Assembly: GCA_004322135.1 (NCBI GenBank)
Contig: SCSG01000037.1
Location: 1-64,000, forward strand
DNA from: Burkholderiaceae bacterium
GTDB taxonomy: Bacteria; Pseudomonadota; Gammaproteobacteria; Burkholderiales; Burkholderiaceae_B
DNA length: 64,000 nucleotides
Direction: 5' to 3'
Shown here piece after piece: positions 37,457-50,949 of the stretch. Position numbers and translations under genes: made by a program. Position 1 is the first letter of the stretch. Each line of letters starts with the position of its first letter. The notes below the pieces were generated by a model. The model was not told the DNA's origin, did not search any database, and saw only the letters and a program-made list of their open reading frames with translations.

Positions 37457-38215
37457 ATGATCACCAACCCCCGTGGCGGGTACAGCTTCCTGCCTGGAAG
37501 CACTTACCTCAGTTTCGCGGCCGTGGCCCAGCCGGGCTACGCGCTGGAGCGCGCCATCTTTCGCACGCCGCGCCCACTGGACTCGGGGTTCGAAGCGGTG
37601 CAAAAACACCTGGCCTCCCTGGGCAGACCGGCACAGGCACTGTGCGGCCTTGAATTTCGTCAATACTCGTCGCTGCAATGGCCGCGACCCAGATTCGACG
37701 AATTCAACATGCGGCACGCGCACCGGCTTGAAAACGCGGACATGCTGGTCGGTGGCAAGGTGCCTGTCGCACGCACGAACGTGGTCCTGAACACCGGCCA
37801 ACCGGAAGAGGAAGGCGGCCTCCATGCCTTTACCTACACGGTACCGGCAGCGCGCCCGGCCGCACGGCCGGATTTTCTGCTGGCGGCCATCCCCGAGGTG
37901 CGCTTCCTGCCCGGCGTGGAAGAAGTGATCGCCAAAGGCGAGACCTCGCCCGAGGCGCTTCACCGCAAAATACGCTATATCCTGGATACCGCGACAGCAC
38001 GCCTGGCAGAGATGGGCGTGTCGTGGGACGACGCCACTGGCATCCAGCTTTACAGCGAAGCCGACCTGAAGCCGATTTTCAAAGACGTCTTACTTGCCGC
38101 ACTGAAGGCGGGAGGATGGCGCGGCGTGCAGTGGCATCATGCGCTCCCGCCTGTCGGGCCCAGCATCATCGAACTGGACGCGCGTTCGGTCCGAGCCGAC
38201 ATTACCCTAGAGTAG
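37457..38215 (+). CDS. RidA-superfamily-like protein of unknown function in the ABC operon
   Basis: A 252-residue soluble protein that begins 14 bp after the binding-protein gene, with GAGG eight bases before its ATG. The C-terminal part (about 170-252: RYILDTATARLAEMGVSWDD, GIQLYSEADL, LPPVGPSIIELDARSVRADI) resembles the second half of Rid/YjgF proteins, whose ends read as pathway-variable substrate pockets. The N-terminal half has no clear match in my reading. The position suggests it processes the imported compound. Family placement is tentative. Confidence 0.5.
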   Translation: MITNPRGGYSFLPGSTYLSFAAVAQPGYALERAIFRTPRPLDSGFEAVQKHLASLGRPAQALCGLEFRQYSSLQWPRPRFDEFNMRHAHRLENADMLVGGKVPVARTNVVLNTGQPEEEGGLHAFTYTVPAARPAARPDFLLAAIPEVRFLPGVEEVIAKGETSPEALHRKIRYILDTATARLAEMGVSWDDATGIQLYSEADLKPIFKDVLLAALKAGGWRGVQWHHALPPVGPSIIELDARSVRADITLE

Positions 38216-38234
38216 AGCCCTCCGCCAGGGCCAG

Positions 38235-38258
38235 GCTGCCAGGCCACCGGCCGGCAGC
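38235..38258 (+). terminator. Hairpin at the end of the ABC operon
   Basis: GCTGCC-a-GGCC pairs with GGCC-GGCAGC around a three-base loop: ten pairs with one bulged A, 20 bp after the operon's last stop and followed by TT only. Confidence 0.6.
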
Positions 38259-38357
38259 TTGCACTACTCGGCCAGGCACACAACGGATTCTCATGTACCA
38301 GCGTTCATAGCGAACGCGAATACGGCGTTTCCTGCAGGCGGCGTGGTGACGGTGCGA

Positions 38358-39725
38358 CTACTGGCCGGCTATGGCCATTTGCTCGATCAGGATCGAGCCC
38401 GACGTCTTGGAACCCCGGGAAATCGTGTCGGCGCCCACCGCGACAATTTGCCGGAACATATCGGCCAGGTTGCCGGCAATGGTGACTTCCTGGACAGCAT
38501 GGCCCACTTCCCCGTGTTCGACCCAGTAGCCGAACGCGCCGCGCGAATAATCGCCGGTAACGTAGTTGACACCCTGGCCGATAAGCTCGGTAACCAGGAA
38601 GCCCGTGTCCATCTTGCGCAGCATCGCGCGAAAGTCGTCGTCCGGCTGTGTAAGGCGCGAGACAAGACTTAAATTGTGCGAGCCACCGGCGTTGCCGGTA
38701 GTCTTCATGTTCAATTTCCGCGCCGTGTAGCTGGACAGGAAGTACCCCTGCAACACACCGTCAACCACCACGTCGCGCGCACGCGTGCGCACGCCTTCTT
38801 CGTCAAAAGCGGAACTACCCATGGCCGCCAGCACCAGCGGGTCTTCGGCCACTTGAATGTGGTCGGCAAGAACGGCCTTGCCCAGGGAATCGAGAAGAAA
38901 GCTGGCCTTGCGGTACAACGCACCGCCACTTGCCGCCTGCACCAGCGCGCCAAGCAGGCCCAGCGCCAGCGGTGCTTCAAACAGCACCGGAAAGCGCCCG
39001 GTCTTTATCCGGCGGGCCGACAGGCGGGCCAACGCACGCTGGGCGGCGTACTTTCCCACGAGTTTCGCGTCGGCCAGGCGATCGGCGCGCCGGTCGGCCG
39101 TATACCAGTAGTCACGCTGCATGGCAGCGCCGCGTCCGGCAATGGGGGCCACCGACAGCGAGTGACGCGAATAGGGATAGCCGGCCAGAAAGCCACGGCT
39201 GTTGCCCAGCACAAAATGGCCTTCGAACGTACTGACGGACGCCCCGTCGGTGTTGGTAATGAGTGGACTGACGGCACGCGCGGCGCCTTCGGCTTCAAGA
39301 GCGATCTTGGCCGCACCTTCGGCGTCAATATCCCAGGGATGATGTAACTGCAGGTCGGGGAATTCGGTCGCCAGACAATCGGCGTCCGGCAAACCCGCCG
39401 CCGGGTCCTGCGCCGTGTAACGCGCAATATGCCATGCCGCATCAACCGTTTCGCGCAGCGCCTGCGCGGAAAAATCGGAAGTCGAGGCAGAGCCGCGCTG
39501 CTGGCCTGCAAAAACCGTGACGTCCAGTGAGCGATCACGTGTCTGCTCGACCGTTTCGATGTCTTTGTTGCGCACGGAAACCGACAACCCTGCACTCTCG
39601 GAAACCTCGCAGGCGGCATCGCTTGCCCCCAGCGACCTGGCGTAATTCAGGGCACTTTGGACGAGTTCGCGGAACTGAGCCTGATTTTCGGCGATCGGCA
39701 GGCGTAGGGAAGATTGTTGGCTCAT
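38358..39725 (-). CDS. pmbA: Metalloprotease PmbA/TldE
   Basis: A 455-residue TldD/TldE family protein. Features: [61 protein letters not shown] and a C-terminal TGNLADM-like [15 protein letters not shown]. TldE partners TldD, which carries the zinc site, in processing peptides such as microcin precursors and antitoxin CcdA. It is divergent from darP, a conserved arrangement. Confidence 0.94.
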   Translation of the reverse strand: MSQQSSLRLPIAENQAQFRELVQSALNYARSLGASDAACEVSESAGLSVSVRNKDIETVEQTRDRSLDVTVFAGQQRGSASTSDFSAQALRETVDAAWHIARYTAQDPAAGLPDADCLATEFPDLQLHHPWDIDAEGAAKIALEAEGAARAVSPLITNTDGASVSTFEGHFVLGNSRGFLAGYPYSRHSLSVAPIAGRGAAMQRDYWYTADRRADRLADAKLVGKYAAQRALARLSARRIKTGRFPVLFEAPLALGLLGALVQAASGGALYRKASFLLDSLGKAVLADHIQVAEDPLVLAAMGSSAFDEEGVRTRARDVVVDGVLQGYFLSSYTARKLNMKTTGNAGGSHNLSLVSRLTQPDDDFRAMLRKMDTGFLVTELIGQGVNYVTGDYSRGAFGYWVEHGEVGHAVQEVTIAGNLADMFRQIVAVGADTISRGSKTSGSILIEQMAIAGQ

Positions 39726-39786
39726 TGCTGCTCTTATTGAGTTAGACGGTTATCATATAACTAATCGAGAAATTTTTTCGCTTCTA

Positions 39787-40377
39787 ATGCGCAACGACAC
39801 CAACGCCCCCGCCAGCGAGCACGACAGCCCCAGCAAATCGCAAATCAAGCGCGAAATGCAGGCTCTGTACGATCTGGGCAAGCAGCTGGTTGCGCTCCCC
39901 CCCGAAAAACTCAAGCAACTGCCACTGGCCGAAAACCTTTACGACGCCATCCTGCTGGCTAAACGCACCACCAGCCGCGAAGGCCTGCGCCGCCAGGTGC
40001 ACTACGTGGGCAAACTCATGCGGCTGGCTGACACCCAGGCCATACATAACCAGATCGACGTCTGGGCCAACGGGTCGCGCAAGGAAACACAATCGCTGCA
40101 CCGCCTGGAAGCTCAGCGCGACCACCTGCTGGCTGACGACGACGCACTCACAAAACTGCTGGCCGAATACCCGAACGCCGACAGTCAGCAACTACGCACA
40201 CTTATACGCGAGGGTCGTAAAGAACGCCAGCGCAACCTGAGTCTGCCGCCCGGCCAAGAGCCCCAGCGCAAGCACTTCCGGTCATTGTTCCAGGCCCTGA
40301 AGGTGCTGAACGATGCAAGCGGAAACGACGTGGCAGAAATCAGCTCACCGGCAATTGAATCAACGGAAAATTTATGA
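39787..40377 (+). CDS. darP: Dual-action ribosome maturation protein DarP (YjgA)
   Basis: A 196-residue alpha-helical protein. [24 protein letters not shown] and [22 protein letters not shown] are DUF615/YjgA signatures, followed by LREGRKERQ-like [13 protein letters not shown]. It binds the late 50S precursor and helps peptidyl-transferase-centre maturation. The next gene's ATG overlaps its stop by four bases, which couples translation to the esterase. Confidence 0.93.
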   Translation: MRNDTNAPASEHDSPSKSQIKREMQALYDLGKQLVALPPEKLKQLPLAENLYDAILLAKRTTSREGLRRQVHYVGKLMRLADTQAIHNQIDVWANGSRKETQSLHRLEAQRDHLLADDDALTKLLAEYPNADSQQLRTLIREGRKERQRNLSLPPGQEPQRKHFRSLFQALKVLNDASGNDVAEISSPAIESTENL

Positions 40378-41048
40378 ATCAGCCTTTGCTGGACGCCACG
40401 GAAATTGAAACTGCCCCCAATCCGGACAACGCCGTCATCTGGCTGCACGGGCTGGGCGCGGACGGCAACGATTTTCTGCCCATCGTGCCCGAGCTTGGCA
40501 TGAAACGCGCGCCGGCGATCCGCTTCGTATTCCCCAACGCCCCTGTTCAGCCAGTCACCATCAATGGCGGCATGCCGATGCGGGCCTGGTACGACATACG
40601 CACCGCCAATCTTCAAAACCAGGAAGACGAACAGGGCATCCGCGATTCCGAACAGCTTATAAAGGCCCTTATCGCGCGCGAAAACGAGCGCGGCATCCCC
40701 ACGGAAAAAATTGTGCTCATCGGGTTCTCGCAGGGCAGCGCCATGACGCTGCACACGGGTACCCGCCTGGACCGCAAACTGGCCGGTATGGTGGGGCTTT
40801 CGGGGTACCTGCCGTTGCCGGATCTTCTGGCTGCGGAACGGAACAGCGCCAATCAGGACACCCCCATATTCATGGGTCACGGGCTGCAAGACCCGGTCGT
40901 CGTTCTTGACCGCGCCCAAGCGGCCTGCAAATTGCTGACGAAACTGGGTTATTCGGTCACGTTCAAAACCTACAACATGCCGCACTCGGTCTGCGTGCCC
41001 GAAATCAACGACATCGCCGACTTTTTACGCAAGGTCCTGGGCCATTAG
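40374..41048 (+). CDS. Alpha/beta-hydrolase, carboxylesterase/phospholipase family
   Basis: A 224-residue hydrolase with catalytic S119 in [10 protein letters not shown]173 in GLQDPVV and H204 in MPHSVC. The oxyanion loop is [12 protein letters not shown] (23-34). It belongs to the EstB/acyl-protein-thioesterase-like carboxylesterase 2 family, which cleaves small acyl esters. The natural substrate is unknown. The four-base overlap with darP indicates cotranscription. Confidence 0.92.
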   Translation: MNQPLLDATEIETAPNPDNAVIWLHGLGADGNDFLPIVPELGMKRAPAIRFVFPNAPVQPVTINGGMPMRAWYDIRTANLQNQEDEQGIRDSEQLIKALIARENERGIPTEKIVLIGFSQGSAMTLHTGTRLDRKLAGMVGLSGYLPLPDLLAAERNSANQDTPIFMGHGLQDPVVVLDRAQAACKLLTKLGYSVTFKTYNMPHSVCVPEINDIADFLRKVLGH

Positions 41049-41116
41049 CGTTCTGTCTGGCTAATTCAGAACCTTGGCTCCGGCGCCTGGGTGCGCCATA
41101 CGGCGTTGGCCCCGCA

Positions 41117-43597
41117 CTACTCGTTCCCGAGACGGGTCTCACCCAGGTCAAGCCAGACCCGCCGCATCGTAAGGTCGTCGCGTGCTTCTTCATTGGCAAA
41201 GCCCATCCGCGCCGTAAGGTTCAGCATGGCGGTATTGGTCGCCAACACCACGCCCTCAATATAGGTCAACGCCTGCGTTTTTGCGGTGGAAATCACGCCC
41301 TGCATAAGTTCAGTCCCTAGCCCCCGCCGCTGCCAGTTATCGCCAATGACCAGCGCATATTCCGCGCCGCGCCCGTCCGGGTTGCGCAAGTAGTGCGCAA
41401 AGCCGATGATCTGCTCGCGCATATAGCCCCGATGCTGAGGATTGGCCACGTGCACGGTCGCCACCAGCGCCAGCTCGCGATCGTAGTCAATGCGTGTGTA
41501 GCGCGCCAGCATGCGTGGCGTCAGTTCGCGCAGCATGGAAACAAACCGCATATACCGTGATTCATTCGACAGGCCGCGGACGAACTCCTGCAATGCCTCG
41601 GCATCCTCTGGGCGGATTGGCCGCATCATCCACGCCGTGCCATCCGCAAACACTTTATTCTGGACAAGATTATGCGGGTATGGGTGAATGACCAAATGAC
41701 CGTAGCCACTGGCCTCGGGCGGGATCAACGATTCGTCCTCGGACGACAACCGCAGCTGAACAGATCGCGCCAGCAACTGCCCGTCCCCCGCGTACAACGG
41801 GTCAATCACCAGGTCATGAACCCCAGGCAGCTCGCACACCATATCTGACACGCGCTCCAGGGATTCCTGCAGGCAGTCGCTTGCCGCGGTGCTCATCTGG
41901 CGTGACAGTACCGTGCGCCACAAGGCACTGCGCTGAACCAGCTGACTGGCCAGATATCCATTCAGAGGCGGCAACTCGACGGCGCGGTCATTGGCCGAAA
42001 TGCCCTGCCGTCCGCCAGAGCCAAAATTGATGTAAGGCCCCAGAGCGGGATCGCGGTGAACGCGGATCGACATGGCGATGTCCTCGTCCGCGCCTCGAAT
42101 GCCCGCGTCACCATCACCCGTAATCAGGCTGATGGGAATATGAAAGCACGCAAACAGGCGTGCCACCTCGTCGGGCAACAACGACTGGCGCGCTCCCATG
42201 CGCGCCGCCTGAATAATCAGTCGCGCCTCTTTAAGGCGTGGCGGTTTGCCCAGCGGCCTGGGCGGCAACATTTGCTGCGACAGGGTCTGGTTATAGTGGT
42301 ACGACGCCAAGACCCCAAACGCATTGGCCGCTGATTCGGGCGTACGAAATGCGGGAGTGCCGGCGTTATCCAGCAAATGGCGTACCGGACGCATGGTCGC
42401 GTCACCCATGAAGCAGCTTATGACGGGCTTATGTGTAGTGGTCACCACCTGAGCCAGTTCGCCCGCAATGGCGGCCATATCGATCTGCGGATCCGGCGCG
42501 AGCAACACCAGCACACCATCCACGCCTCTGTCCACGGCCAGAATGCCAATGATCTTGCGCATCTTTTCGTGGTCGAGCGCGGCGTGGGTAATGACGGGGT
42601 TGCGTACCATGGCATCCCGCTCAAGCAACCTGGTCAGCTCCCGCACGGTAAGCATTGAAAACTCGGCGCGGAAAACCGCCGCGTGTGTGCCCATGACGTC
42701 CAGCGCCAGTCGAGCTGTGCCCGCGCCGTTGGAAACCACAGCGATCCTACGCCCCTTCGGGCGGTAAGGGTAACGCAGCACCTTGATCGCCGAGAAGAGC
42801 TGCACAAAATACGGCACGCGCACCGCGCCAACCCGGCGCATCAGCGCGTTGAAAACCACGTCGCGCGACGTGCCCGGCCCACTTGCTGCGCGCCCCGACT
42901 TGAGCACAACTACAGGCTTGACGCCGGCCGCGGCCCGCAGGGCACTGGCAAGTGTGCGCGCCGAATGCACGTTCTCAAGATACAGGACGATACTGTCGGT
43001 GTTGGGATCCGTAGCCAGATACTCGAGCACATCAGCCACGCCCACGCCCACTTCATCGCCCGTCGACACCACGGCGGAAAACCCCAGATTGATATCGGCG
43101 GCCCAGTCCAGAACAGCCATGACGATGGACCCGGATTGGGATACCAGCGCGACATGGCCGTCGCCGGCCAGCACAGGCGCACGGCTCAGGTTCAGACCCA
43201 GGTGCGGCCGCTGCACCCCAAAACCGCGCGGCCCGAGCATGAAGCTGCCATTCTCCCGCGCCCAGGTCCGGCACAACTCCATGTCCTGCGCAGGATCGGA
43301 CGATGGTGTGACAGGAGTCAGCAACACGACAGCCCTTGGGCGATGGCTGCGCAACATATCGAGCGCCTGCGGCAAGCGCGACGACGACAGGCTCAGCAGG
43401 GCCAGATCGAGCCTGTTCCCCGGCTCCACGCCGTTCAACTGCGCCGGAATGGTGATGGCGGCATCGTCGCGGACATCCACGGTGGTCACGGCATCCTTGA
43501 ACGAATCGGGCAGGCTGGTCGACACCGGCAACGGGCTATCTGCCAGCACCAGCAAAGACCTGGGTTCAAACAACGCAGCAAGACGATGACGCAACAT
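41117..43597 (-). CDS. Pat-like protein: ADP-forming acyl-CoA synthetase domains fused to GNAT acetyltransferase
   Basis: An 826-residue multidomain protein. The N-terminus (about 1-450) holds CoA-binding and succinyl-CoA-ligase-like domains (VALVSQSGSIVMAVLDWAAD, RRIAVVSNGAGTARLALD). A degenerate ATP-grasp-like part (about 470-640) follows, then a GNAT domain (about 660-820; IGFAHYLRNPDGRGAEYAL, RRGLGTELMQGVISTAK). This order matches the YfiQ/Pat lysine acetyltransferases that acetylate and inactivate acyl-CoA synthetases. It is divergent from gltX across 118 bp. The substrate protein is unknown. Confidence 0.85.
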   Translation of the reverse strand: MLRHRLAALFEPRSLLVLADSPLPVSTSLPDSFKDAVTTVDVRDDAAITIPAQLNGVEPGNRLDLALLSLSSSRLPQALDMLRSHRPRAVVLLTPVTPSSDPAQDMELCRTWARENGSFMLGPRGFGVQRPHLGLNLSRAPVLAGDGHVALVSQSGSIVMAVLDWAADINLGFSAVVSTGDEVGVGVADVLEYLATDPNTDSIVLYLENVHSARTLASALRAAAGVKPVVVLKSGRAASGPGTSRDVVFNALMRRVGAVRVPYFVQLFSAIKVLRYPYRPKGRRIAVVSNGAGTARLALDVMGTHAAVFRAEFSMLTVRELTRLLERDAMVRNPVITHAALDHEKMRKIIGILAVDRGVDGVLVLLAPDPQIDMAAIAGELAQVVTTTHKPVISCFMGDATMRPVRHLLDNAGTPAFRTPESAANAFGVLASYHYNQTLSQQMLPPRPLGKPPRLKEARLIIQAARMGARQSLLPDEVARLFACFHIPISLITGDGDAGIRGADEDIAMSIRVHRDPALGPYINFGSGGRQGISANDRAVELPPLNGYLASQLVQRSALWRTVLSRQMSTAASDCLQESLERVSDMVCELPGVHDLVIDPLYAGDGQLLARSVQLRLSSEDESLIPPEASGYGHLVIHPYPHNLVQNKVFADGTAWMMRPIRPEDAEALQEFVRGLSNESRYMRFVSMLRELTPRMLARYTRIDYDRELALVATVHVANPQHRGYMREQIIGFAHYLRNPDGRGAEYALVIGDNWQRRGLGTELMQGVISTAKTQALTYIEGVVLATNTAMLNLTARMGFANEEARDDLTMRRVWLDLGETRLGNE

Positions 43598-43715
43598 AAA
43601 GGGTCCGTTTCAACAAGTTTGAATCTGTACTCTAAAATACATCAATTAAAACTACTCATGCCCATAACGCTGTGACACGCGGCAACGCGCACAATGCAGC
43701 ACCCGAACAGAATCC

Positions 43716-45137
43716 ATGACCACACCTGCAACCCCTATCGTCCGTACACGATTTGCCCCCTCTCCCACTGGCTACCTGCATCTTGGCGGCGCCCGAACGG
43801 CCCTGTTTTCCTGGGCCTACGCACGTCATCACAAAGGGGTATTCATACTGCGCATTGAAGACACCGACCTCGAACGCTCGACCCCGCAAGCTGTCCAGGC
43901 CATTCTGGACGGCATGGCCTGGCTCGACATGCAACCCGACGAGGGGCCGTTTTACCAGATGAAGAGGATGGACCGCTACCGCGAAGTCATCGCCCGGATG
44001 CTGAAGGACGGCAGCGCCTACCACTGCTACAGCACGCCTGAAGAAGTCCAGGCCATGCGCGACAAGGCGCGATCGCTGGGGCGCAAACCGCGCTACGACG
44101 GCACCTGGCGGCCAGAACGAGGTAAAGTGCTGCCCGCCATTCCCGCGGGCGTGCGGCCGGTTGTGCGCTTCCGAAATCCACAAGACGGCGCCACCGCATG
44201 GAACGATCTCATCAAGGGCCCCATCAGCATCGACAATGCCGAACTGGACGACCTGATCATCGCCCGCCCCGACGGCACTCCCACCTACAATTTCTGTGTG
44301 GTCGTGGACGACTGGGACATGCGCATCACACACGTATTGCGTGGCGACGACCACGTAAATAATACGCCGCGACAAATCAATATACTACGCGCCCTGGGCG
44401 CGACGCCGCCACAATACGGCCACGTCCCCATGATCCTCGGGCCCGACGGAGAAAAGCTTTCCAAGCGCCACGGGGCGGTCAGCGTCATGGAATACGATAA
44501 GGCGGGGTATCTGCCCGAGGCCATGATCAACTACCTGGCGCGCCTGGGCTGGAGCCACGGTGACGAAGAAATCTTCTCGCGCGAGCAGCTCGTCGAGTGG
44601 TTCGACACACACAACCTGAGCAAATCAGCGGCGCAATGGGACCCCAAAAAGCTGAACTGGGTCAACGCCCATTACATCAAGCAAAGCGACAATGACACGC
44701 TTGCCAGGCTGGTTGCGCCACGCATTGAAAAGCTGGGCGGCAACCCCACGGCTGCCAAGCTTGATGACGTCATGGGCCTGCTCAAGGACAGGGCCGAAAC
44801 CCTGAACCAGCTGGCCGAAGGCGCCATGCTGTTCTGCGGCCCCTACACGCGCGCAAGCGATGAACTGGCGGCCGAGCACCTGACGCCGGAAGCGCAGGTC
44901 ATTCTGGCGGACTTTGCCGCGCAGGCCCAGGCCCTGCCCGCGTGGACCACTGAAGCGCTGAGCTCACTGATCAAGGCCACATTGACCAAACACAACATTA
45001 AGATGGGCAAGCTGGGGATCCCGCTGCGCGTTGCCGTCACGGGCGAAAAGCACACCCCCGCCATTGATGCCGTGTTGACGATTCTTGGCCGCGACACCGT
45101 ATTGAAGCGTCTGGCGGAATACAACTTCCAGCCATAG
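43716..45137 (+). CDS. gltX: Glutamyl-tRNA synthetase
   Basis: A 473-residue class I synthetase. The HIGH equivalent is [20 protein letters not shown] (residues 11-30), the KMSKS equivalent is [11 protein letters not shown] (about 245), and [11 protein letters not shown] and FNYPxLN-type insert features follow. The zinc-type Cys cluster is incomplete, so it is of the zinc-less form. It charges tRNA-Glu. The C-terminal helical domain runs to the stop. Confidence 0.96.
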   Translation: MTTPATPIVRTRFAPSPTGYLHLGGARTALFSWAYARHHKGVFILRIEDTDLERSTPQAVQAILDGMAWLDMQPDEGPFYQMKRMDRYREVIARMLKDGSAYHCYSTPEEVQAMRDKARSLGRKPRYDGTWRPERGKVLPAIPAGVRPVVRFRNPQDGATAWNDLIKGPISIDNAELDDLIIARPDGTPTYNFCVVVDDWDMRITHVLRGDDHVNNTPRQINILRALGATPPQYGHVPMILGPDGEKLSKRHGAVSVMEYDKAGYLPEAMINYLARLGWSHGDEEIFSREQLVEWFDTHNLSKSAAQWDPKKLNWVNAHYIKQSDNDTLARLVAPRIEKLGGNPTAAKLDDVMGLLKDRAETLNQLAEGAMLFCGPYTRASDELAAEHLTPEAQVILADFAAQAQALPAWTTEALSSLIKATLTKHNIKMGKLGIPLRVAVTGEKHTPAIDAVLTILGRDTVLKRLAEYNFQP

Positions 45138-45209
45138 CCTTGTGGCGATCTGCGGTCGACACGGCTCAGACCTGACACCAGCACCCGATGCCGGCGCACC
45201 CAGGCAGGC

Positions 45210-45716
45210 TCAGAAGGGCAAACGGTAATCGCCGGGCATGCGCCGCACACCCAACGGACCAAATGGCCCGTTCAATTCCATATGCTGCCTTGATTGCGAT
45301 CGTACGGCATAGCGATTTGTATAAATGGGGTCGGCCAGTTCAACCGGGTCGCCGTTGGACATTGTCGTTCGCAGCACCAGTCCCTGTTTGTCACGGCGCC
45401 AGCAACCCGTTTCGTTCAATGCCTGGCTCGGCCTTTTTCCGCGCTTGAGCTCTTCCTCGTAGCTCATCGTGCCATCGGCACGCAGGTGGATAAGCACATG
45501 CATTTTGCCAGCAACACCACGCTGGCTGCGCACGCCATACCAGTTGCCGATAGCGGCGTCACCAGGCTGCGCGGGCTGGCACCGCACGCTTGTCGCCGCG
45601 TGGGCAGCCTGGCGGTGTGGTGGCTTCTGGGGAGGCTTAACGGCGCACCCTGCCACCAGCAGACCCGCCGAAGCGCAGACAGCCATACGGTTGAATTGAA
45701 ACAACACATTACGCAT
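45210..45716 (-). CDS. Hypothetical lipoprotein (168 aa)
   Basis: A lipoprotein with signal MRNVLFQFNRMAVCASAGLL and lipobox VAGC (Cys about 22), followed by a Pro/His-rich linker. The mature domain (IGNWYGVRSQRGVAGKMHV, LRADGTMSYEEELK, GCWRRDKQGLVLRTTMSNG) resembles small beta-barrel proteins of the lipocalin-like type that end with a conserved tail. I do not recognise a specific family. GAGGT lies eight bases before the ATG at 45716. It converges with gltX. Confidence 0.7.
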   Translation of the reverse strand: MRNVLFQFNRMAVCASAGLLVAGCAVKPPQKPPHRQAAHAATSVRCQPAQPGDAAIGNWYGVRSQRGVAGKMHVLIHLRADGTMSYEEELKRGKRPSQALNETGCWRRDKQGLVLRTTMSNGDPVELADPIYTNRYAVRSQSRQHMELNGPFGPLGVRRMPGDYRLPF

Positions 45717-45931
45717 ACACTGAAACCTCGATCCCGGGGCCCGCATCACAAGACCACGTACAAAATGGGGCTACGTGCGCGATACAAACCACTACGACTT
45801 ACAATAATCGGACACGTTATTGCGTTCTGACGCAAAGCCCGCCAGGCAATGGCCGTCCTGCGCATTTTACTAGCATTAATTACTTCACACCCCACGCCAA
45901 TTACCGCTCTCGCCAAGGAGCCTGCGACACC

Positions 45932-46369
45932 ATGAACCATCTGATTGTGCTTTTGCTACACCTGCTGGCCGCCTTCATATTTGTAGGAATGGTCTTCTTC
46001 GAGGTACTGATGCTTGAGGGCATTCGCGCACACGTTCCGCACGACGCCATGCGTTCGATTGAAATTGCCATCGGCCAAAGAGCCCGTAAGTTCATGCCAT
46101 ATGTAATCATCGTCCTCTATGGTGCCGGCATCACCATGGCCTGGGGGTACCGTGCGGTGCTGGCCCATCCTTTCGACAGCATGCTGGGCGGTTTGCTGAC
46201 CCTGAAAATACTCCTTGCGCTAAGCGTACTCGTACATTTCATCATAGCCATCCGAGGCAGTGCCAAGGGCACCCTCAAGGCGCGCGCCTTCAAAAACATC
46301 CACCGCAGCGTTTTCATTCACATGGTGTTCATCATCATCCTCGCCAAGGCCATGTTTTACCTGAATTAA
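45932..46369 (+). CDS. Four-helix integral membrane protein (CopD/DUF2269-like)
   Basis: A 145-residue protein with four predicted transmembrane helices: LIVLLLHLLAAFIFVGMVFF, YVIIVLYGAGITMAWGYRAV, LLTLKILLALSVLVHFIIAI and SVFIHMVFIIILAKAMFYLN. Histidines at positions near helix ends (LLHLL, VHFII, FIHMVF) resemble heme- or metal-binding CopD-like proteins. AGGAG lies 11 bases before the start. No neighbour suggests a role. Confidence 0.7.
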   Translation: MNHLIVLLLHLLAAFIFVGMVFFEVLMLEGIRAHVPHDAMRSIEIAIGQRARKFMPYVIIVLYGAGITMAWGYRAVLAHPFDSMLGGLLTLKILLALSVLVHFIIAIRGSAKGTLKARAFKNIHRSVFIHMVFIIILAKAMFYLN

Positions 46370-46393
46370 TAGCCTCAACCAAGGCGGCGAAGG

Positions 46394-46416
46394 CCCCGGC
46401 GACCGGCACGCCGGGG
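46394..46416 (+). terminator. GC-rich hairpin after the membrane protein gene
   Basis: CCCCGGCG (46394-46401) pairs perfectly with CGCCGGGG (46409-46416) around ACCGGCA. It separates the membrane protein gene from the nrdA promoter. Confidence 0.7.
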
Positions 46417-46471
46417 GATACAAAACAATAAAAAATATCACTTCAATAAGCTTGCTTACGCCCCTTTAAAT

Positions 46472-46516
46472 CACTACAATTAGTGTTCGAATAGAGAATA
46501 ACCACAAGATATTGTG
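46472..46516 (+). promoter_or_regulatory. Paired NrdR boxes in the nrdA promoter region
   Basis: Two palindromes of the NrdR-box type: CACTACAATTAGTG (46472-46485) and CACAAGATATTGTG (46503-46516). Their centres are 31 bp apart, which is three helical turns and the spacing usual for NrdR tandem sites. The second is extended to ACCACAA...TTGTGGT. They lie 130-174 bp before the nrdA ATG. NrdR itself is encoded at 22234-22710. Binding is inferred from symmetry and spacing. Confidence 0.85.
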
Positions 46517-46645
46517 GTTTTTAAAAAGAGCGTTCCCTTAGTAAAGAAGCTGCAACAAGCCCCCTTTTTTACTGCCCGACCCACTCAATACGCCCACGGG
46601 CATGCGTCATCCGCAACCGCATGCCTTTCTTATTCAGGAGCCTCC

Positions 46646-49549
<2,904 letters not shown>

Positions 49550-49581
49550 TCAACAACAGATAAGAAAAGGAATATTGCATT

Positions 49582-50733
49582 ATGCTTAATTGGGAAAACA
49601 CCACACAGCCCACGGCGACAGGCGCTACTGGCGCAACGGCTCACCGTTCGGCAACCGATACCGACACTGCCATGGCTCCTCAGCACAAACCAGATCAAAC
49701 GGCCGCCCCCGCGGGCTTGCGCGTTCGCGCCGCCGACAAACGTATCATCAACGGCCGCACCGACGTCAACCAGCTGGTGCCGTTCAAGTACAAATGGGCG
49801 TGGGAAAAATATCTGGCCAGTTGTGCCAACCACTGGATGCCCACCGAAATCAATATGTCGCGCGACATCACTCTGTGGAAAAACCCCAACGGCCTGACCG
49901 AGGACGAACGCCGCATCGTCAAGCGCAACCTGGGCTTCTTCGTAACCGCCGATTCACTGGCGGCCAACAACATCGTGCTGGGCACCTACCGCCACATCAC
50001 CGCCCCCGAATGCCGTCAGTTCCTGCTGCGCCAGGCCTTTGAAGAAGCCATCCACACGCACGCCTACCAGTACATCGTCGAAAGCCTCGACCTGGACGAA
50101 TCCGAAATCTTCAACGCGTATAACGAGATCCCTTCGATCCAGGCCAAAGATGAATTCCTTATCCCGTTCATCAACGCCATTGCCGACAAAGACTTCAAAA
50201 CCGGCACGCCCGAAGCCGACCAGACGCTGCTTAAGTCGCTCATCGTCTTTGCGTGCCTGATGGAAGGCTTGTTCTTTTATGTTGGCTTTACGCAAATTTT
50301 GGCATTGGGTCGCCAAAACAAAATGACGGGTGCAGCCGAAGAGTACATGTACATTCTTCGCGACGAATCCATGCACTGCAATTTCGGCATCGACTTGATC
50401 AACACCATCAAACTCGAAAACCCGCATCTGTGGACGCCAGCCTTCCGCGAAGAAATCCAGGATCTCTTCAAAAAGGCGGTAGACCTTGAATACGCTTATG
50501 CTGAAGACACCATGCCGCGCGGCGTGCTCGGTTTGAACGCCTCAATGTTCAAGTCGTATTTGCGTTTCATCGCCAATCGACGCTGCCAGCAAATCGGCAT
50601 TCCGGCACAGTTCCCGCCCGAAGAGAATCCGTTCCCATGGATGGCCGAGATGATCGACCTGAAAAAAGAGCGCAACTTCTTCGAGACCCGAGTCATCGAA
50701 TATCAGACTGGCGGCGCCTTAAACTGGGAATAA
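49582..50733 (+). CDS. nrdB: Ribonucleoside-diphosphate reductase beta subunit
   Basis: A 383-residue radical subunit. The N-terminal 60 residues are Thr/Ala-rich and not conserved. The diiron helix [12 protein letters not shown] aligns with E. coli ETIHSRSYTHI, so the metal ligands Glu and His and the radical Tyr are present; ADSLAANN and [14 protein letters not shown] supply the remaining ligands. The C-terminus GGALNWE resembles the tail that docks to NrdA. It follows nrdA by 32 bp with AAAGGA upstream of the ATG. Confidence 0.95.
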   Translation: MLNWENTTQPTATGATGATAHRSATDTDTAMAPQHKPDQTAAPAGLRVRAADKRIINGRTDVNQLVPFKYKWAWEKYLASCANHWMPTEINMSRDITLWKNPNGLTEDERRIVKRNLGFFVTADSLAANNIVLGTYRHITAPECRQFLLRQAFEEAIHTHAYQYIVESLDLDESEIFNAYNEIPSIQAKDEFLIPFINAIADKDFKTGTPEADQTLLKSLIVFACLMEGLFFYVGFTQILALGRQNKMTGAAEEYMYILRDESMHCNFGIDLINTIKLENPHLWTPAFREEIQDLFKKAVDLEYAYAEDTMPRGVLGLNASMFKSYLRFIANRRCQQIGIPAQFPPEENPFPWMAEMIDLKKERNFFETRVIEYQTGGALNWE

Positions 50734-50816
50734 ATGTCAGCCACAGCATCAAGTGACTCTGGACACAGCATCACTGACGACTCTATGCGTCATCCTCATG
50801 TGAAGGTAGTCGCCAC

Positions 50817-50856
50817 GCCAAGCCACCGGAAAGATTTCTGGTGACTTGGCCCTTTT
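50817..50856 (+). terminator. Terminator after nrdAB
   Basis: GCCAAG-c-CACC-g-GAAA pairs with TTTC-t-GGTG-a-CTTGGC (50817-50850), followed by CCTTTT. The stem has symmetric mismatches but is long, 84 bp after the nrdB stop. It also marks the end of the core genome segment. Confidence 0.7.
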
Positions 50857-50949
50857 CAGGATAAACATGGCTTTGTCAGACACACCCACCGACATTCGTC
50901 GCAAAGGGCCAAGGTCTGCCAAGCATATACACTCTCTGGTTCGGGGCCG

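Noticed and set aside
46514-46645. N-terminal extension of nrdA from GTG 46514
   Set aside because: It overlaps an NrdR box, and ATG 46646 has a strong ribosome-binding site.
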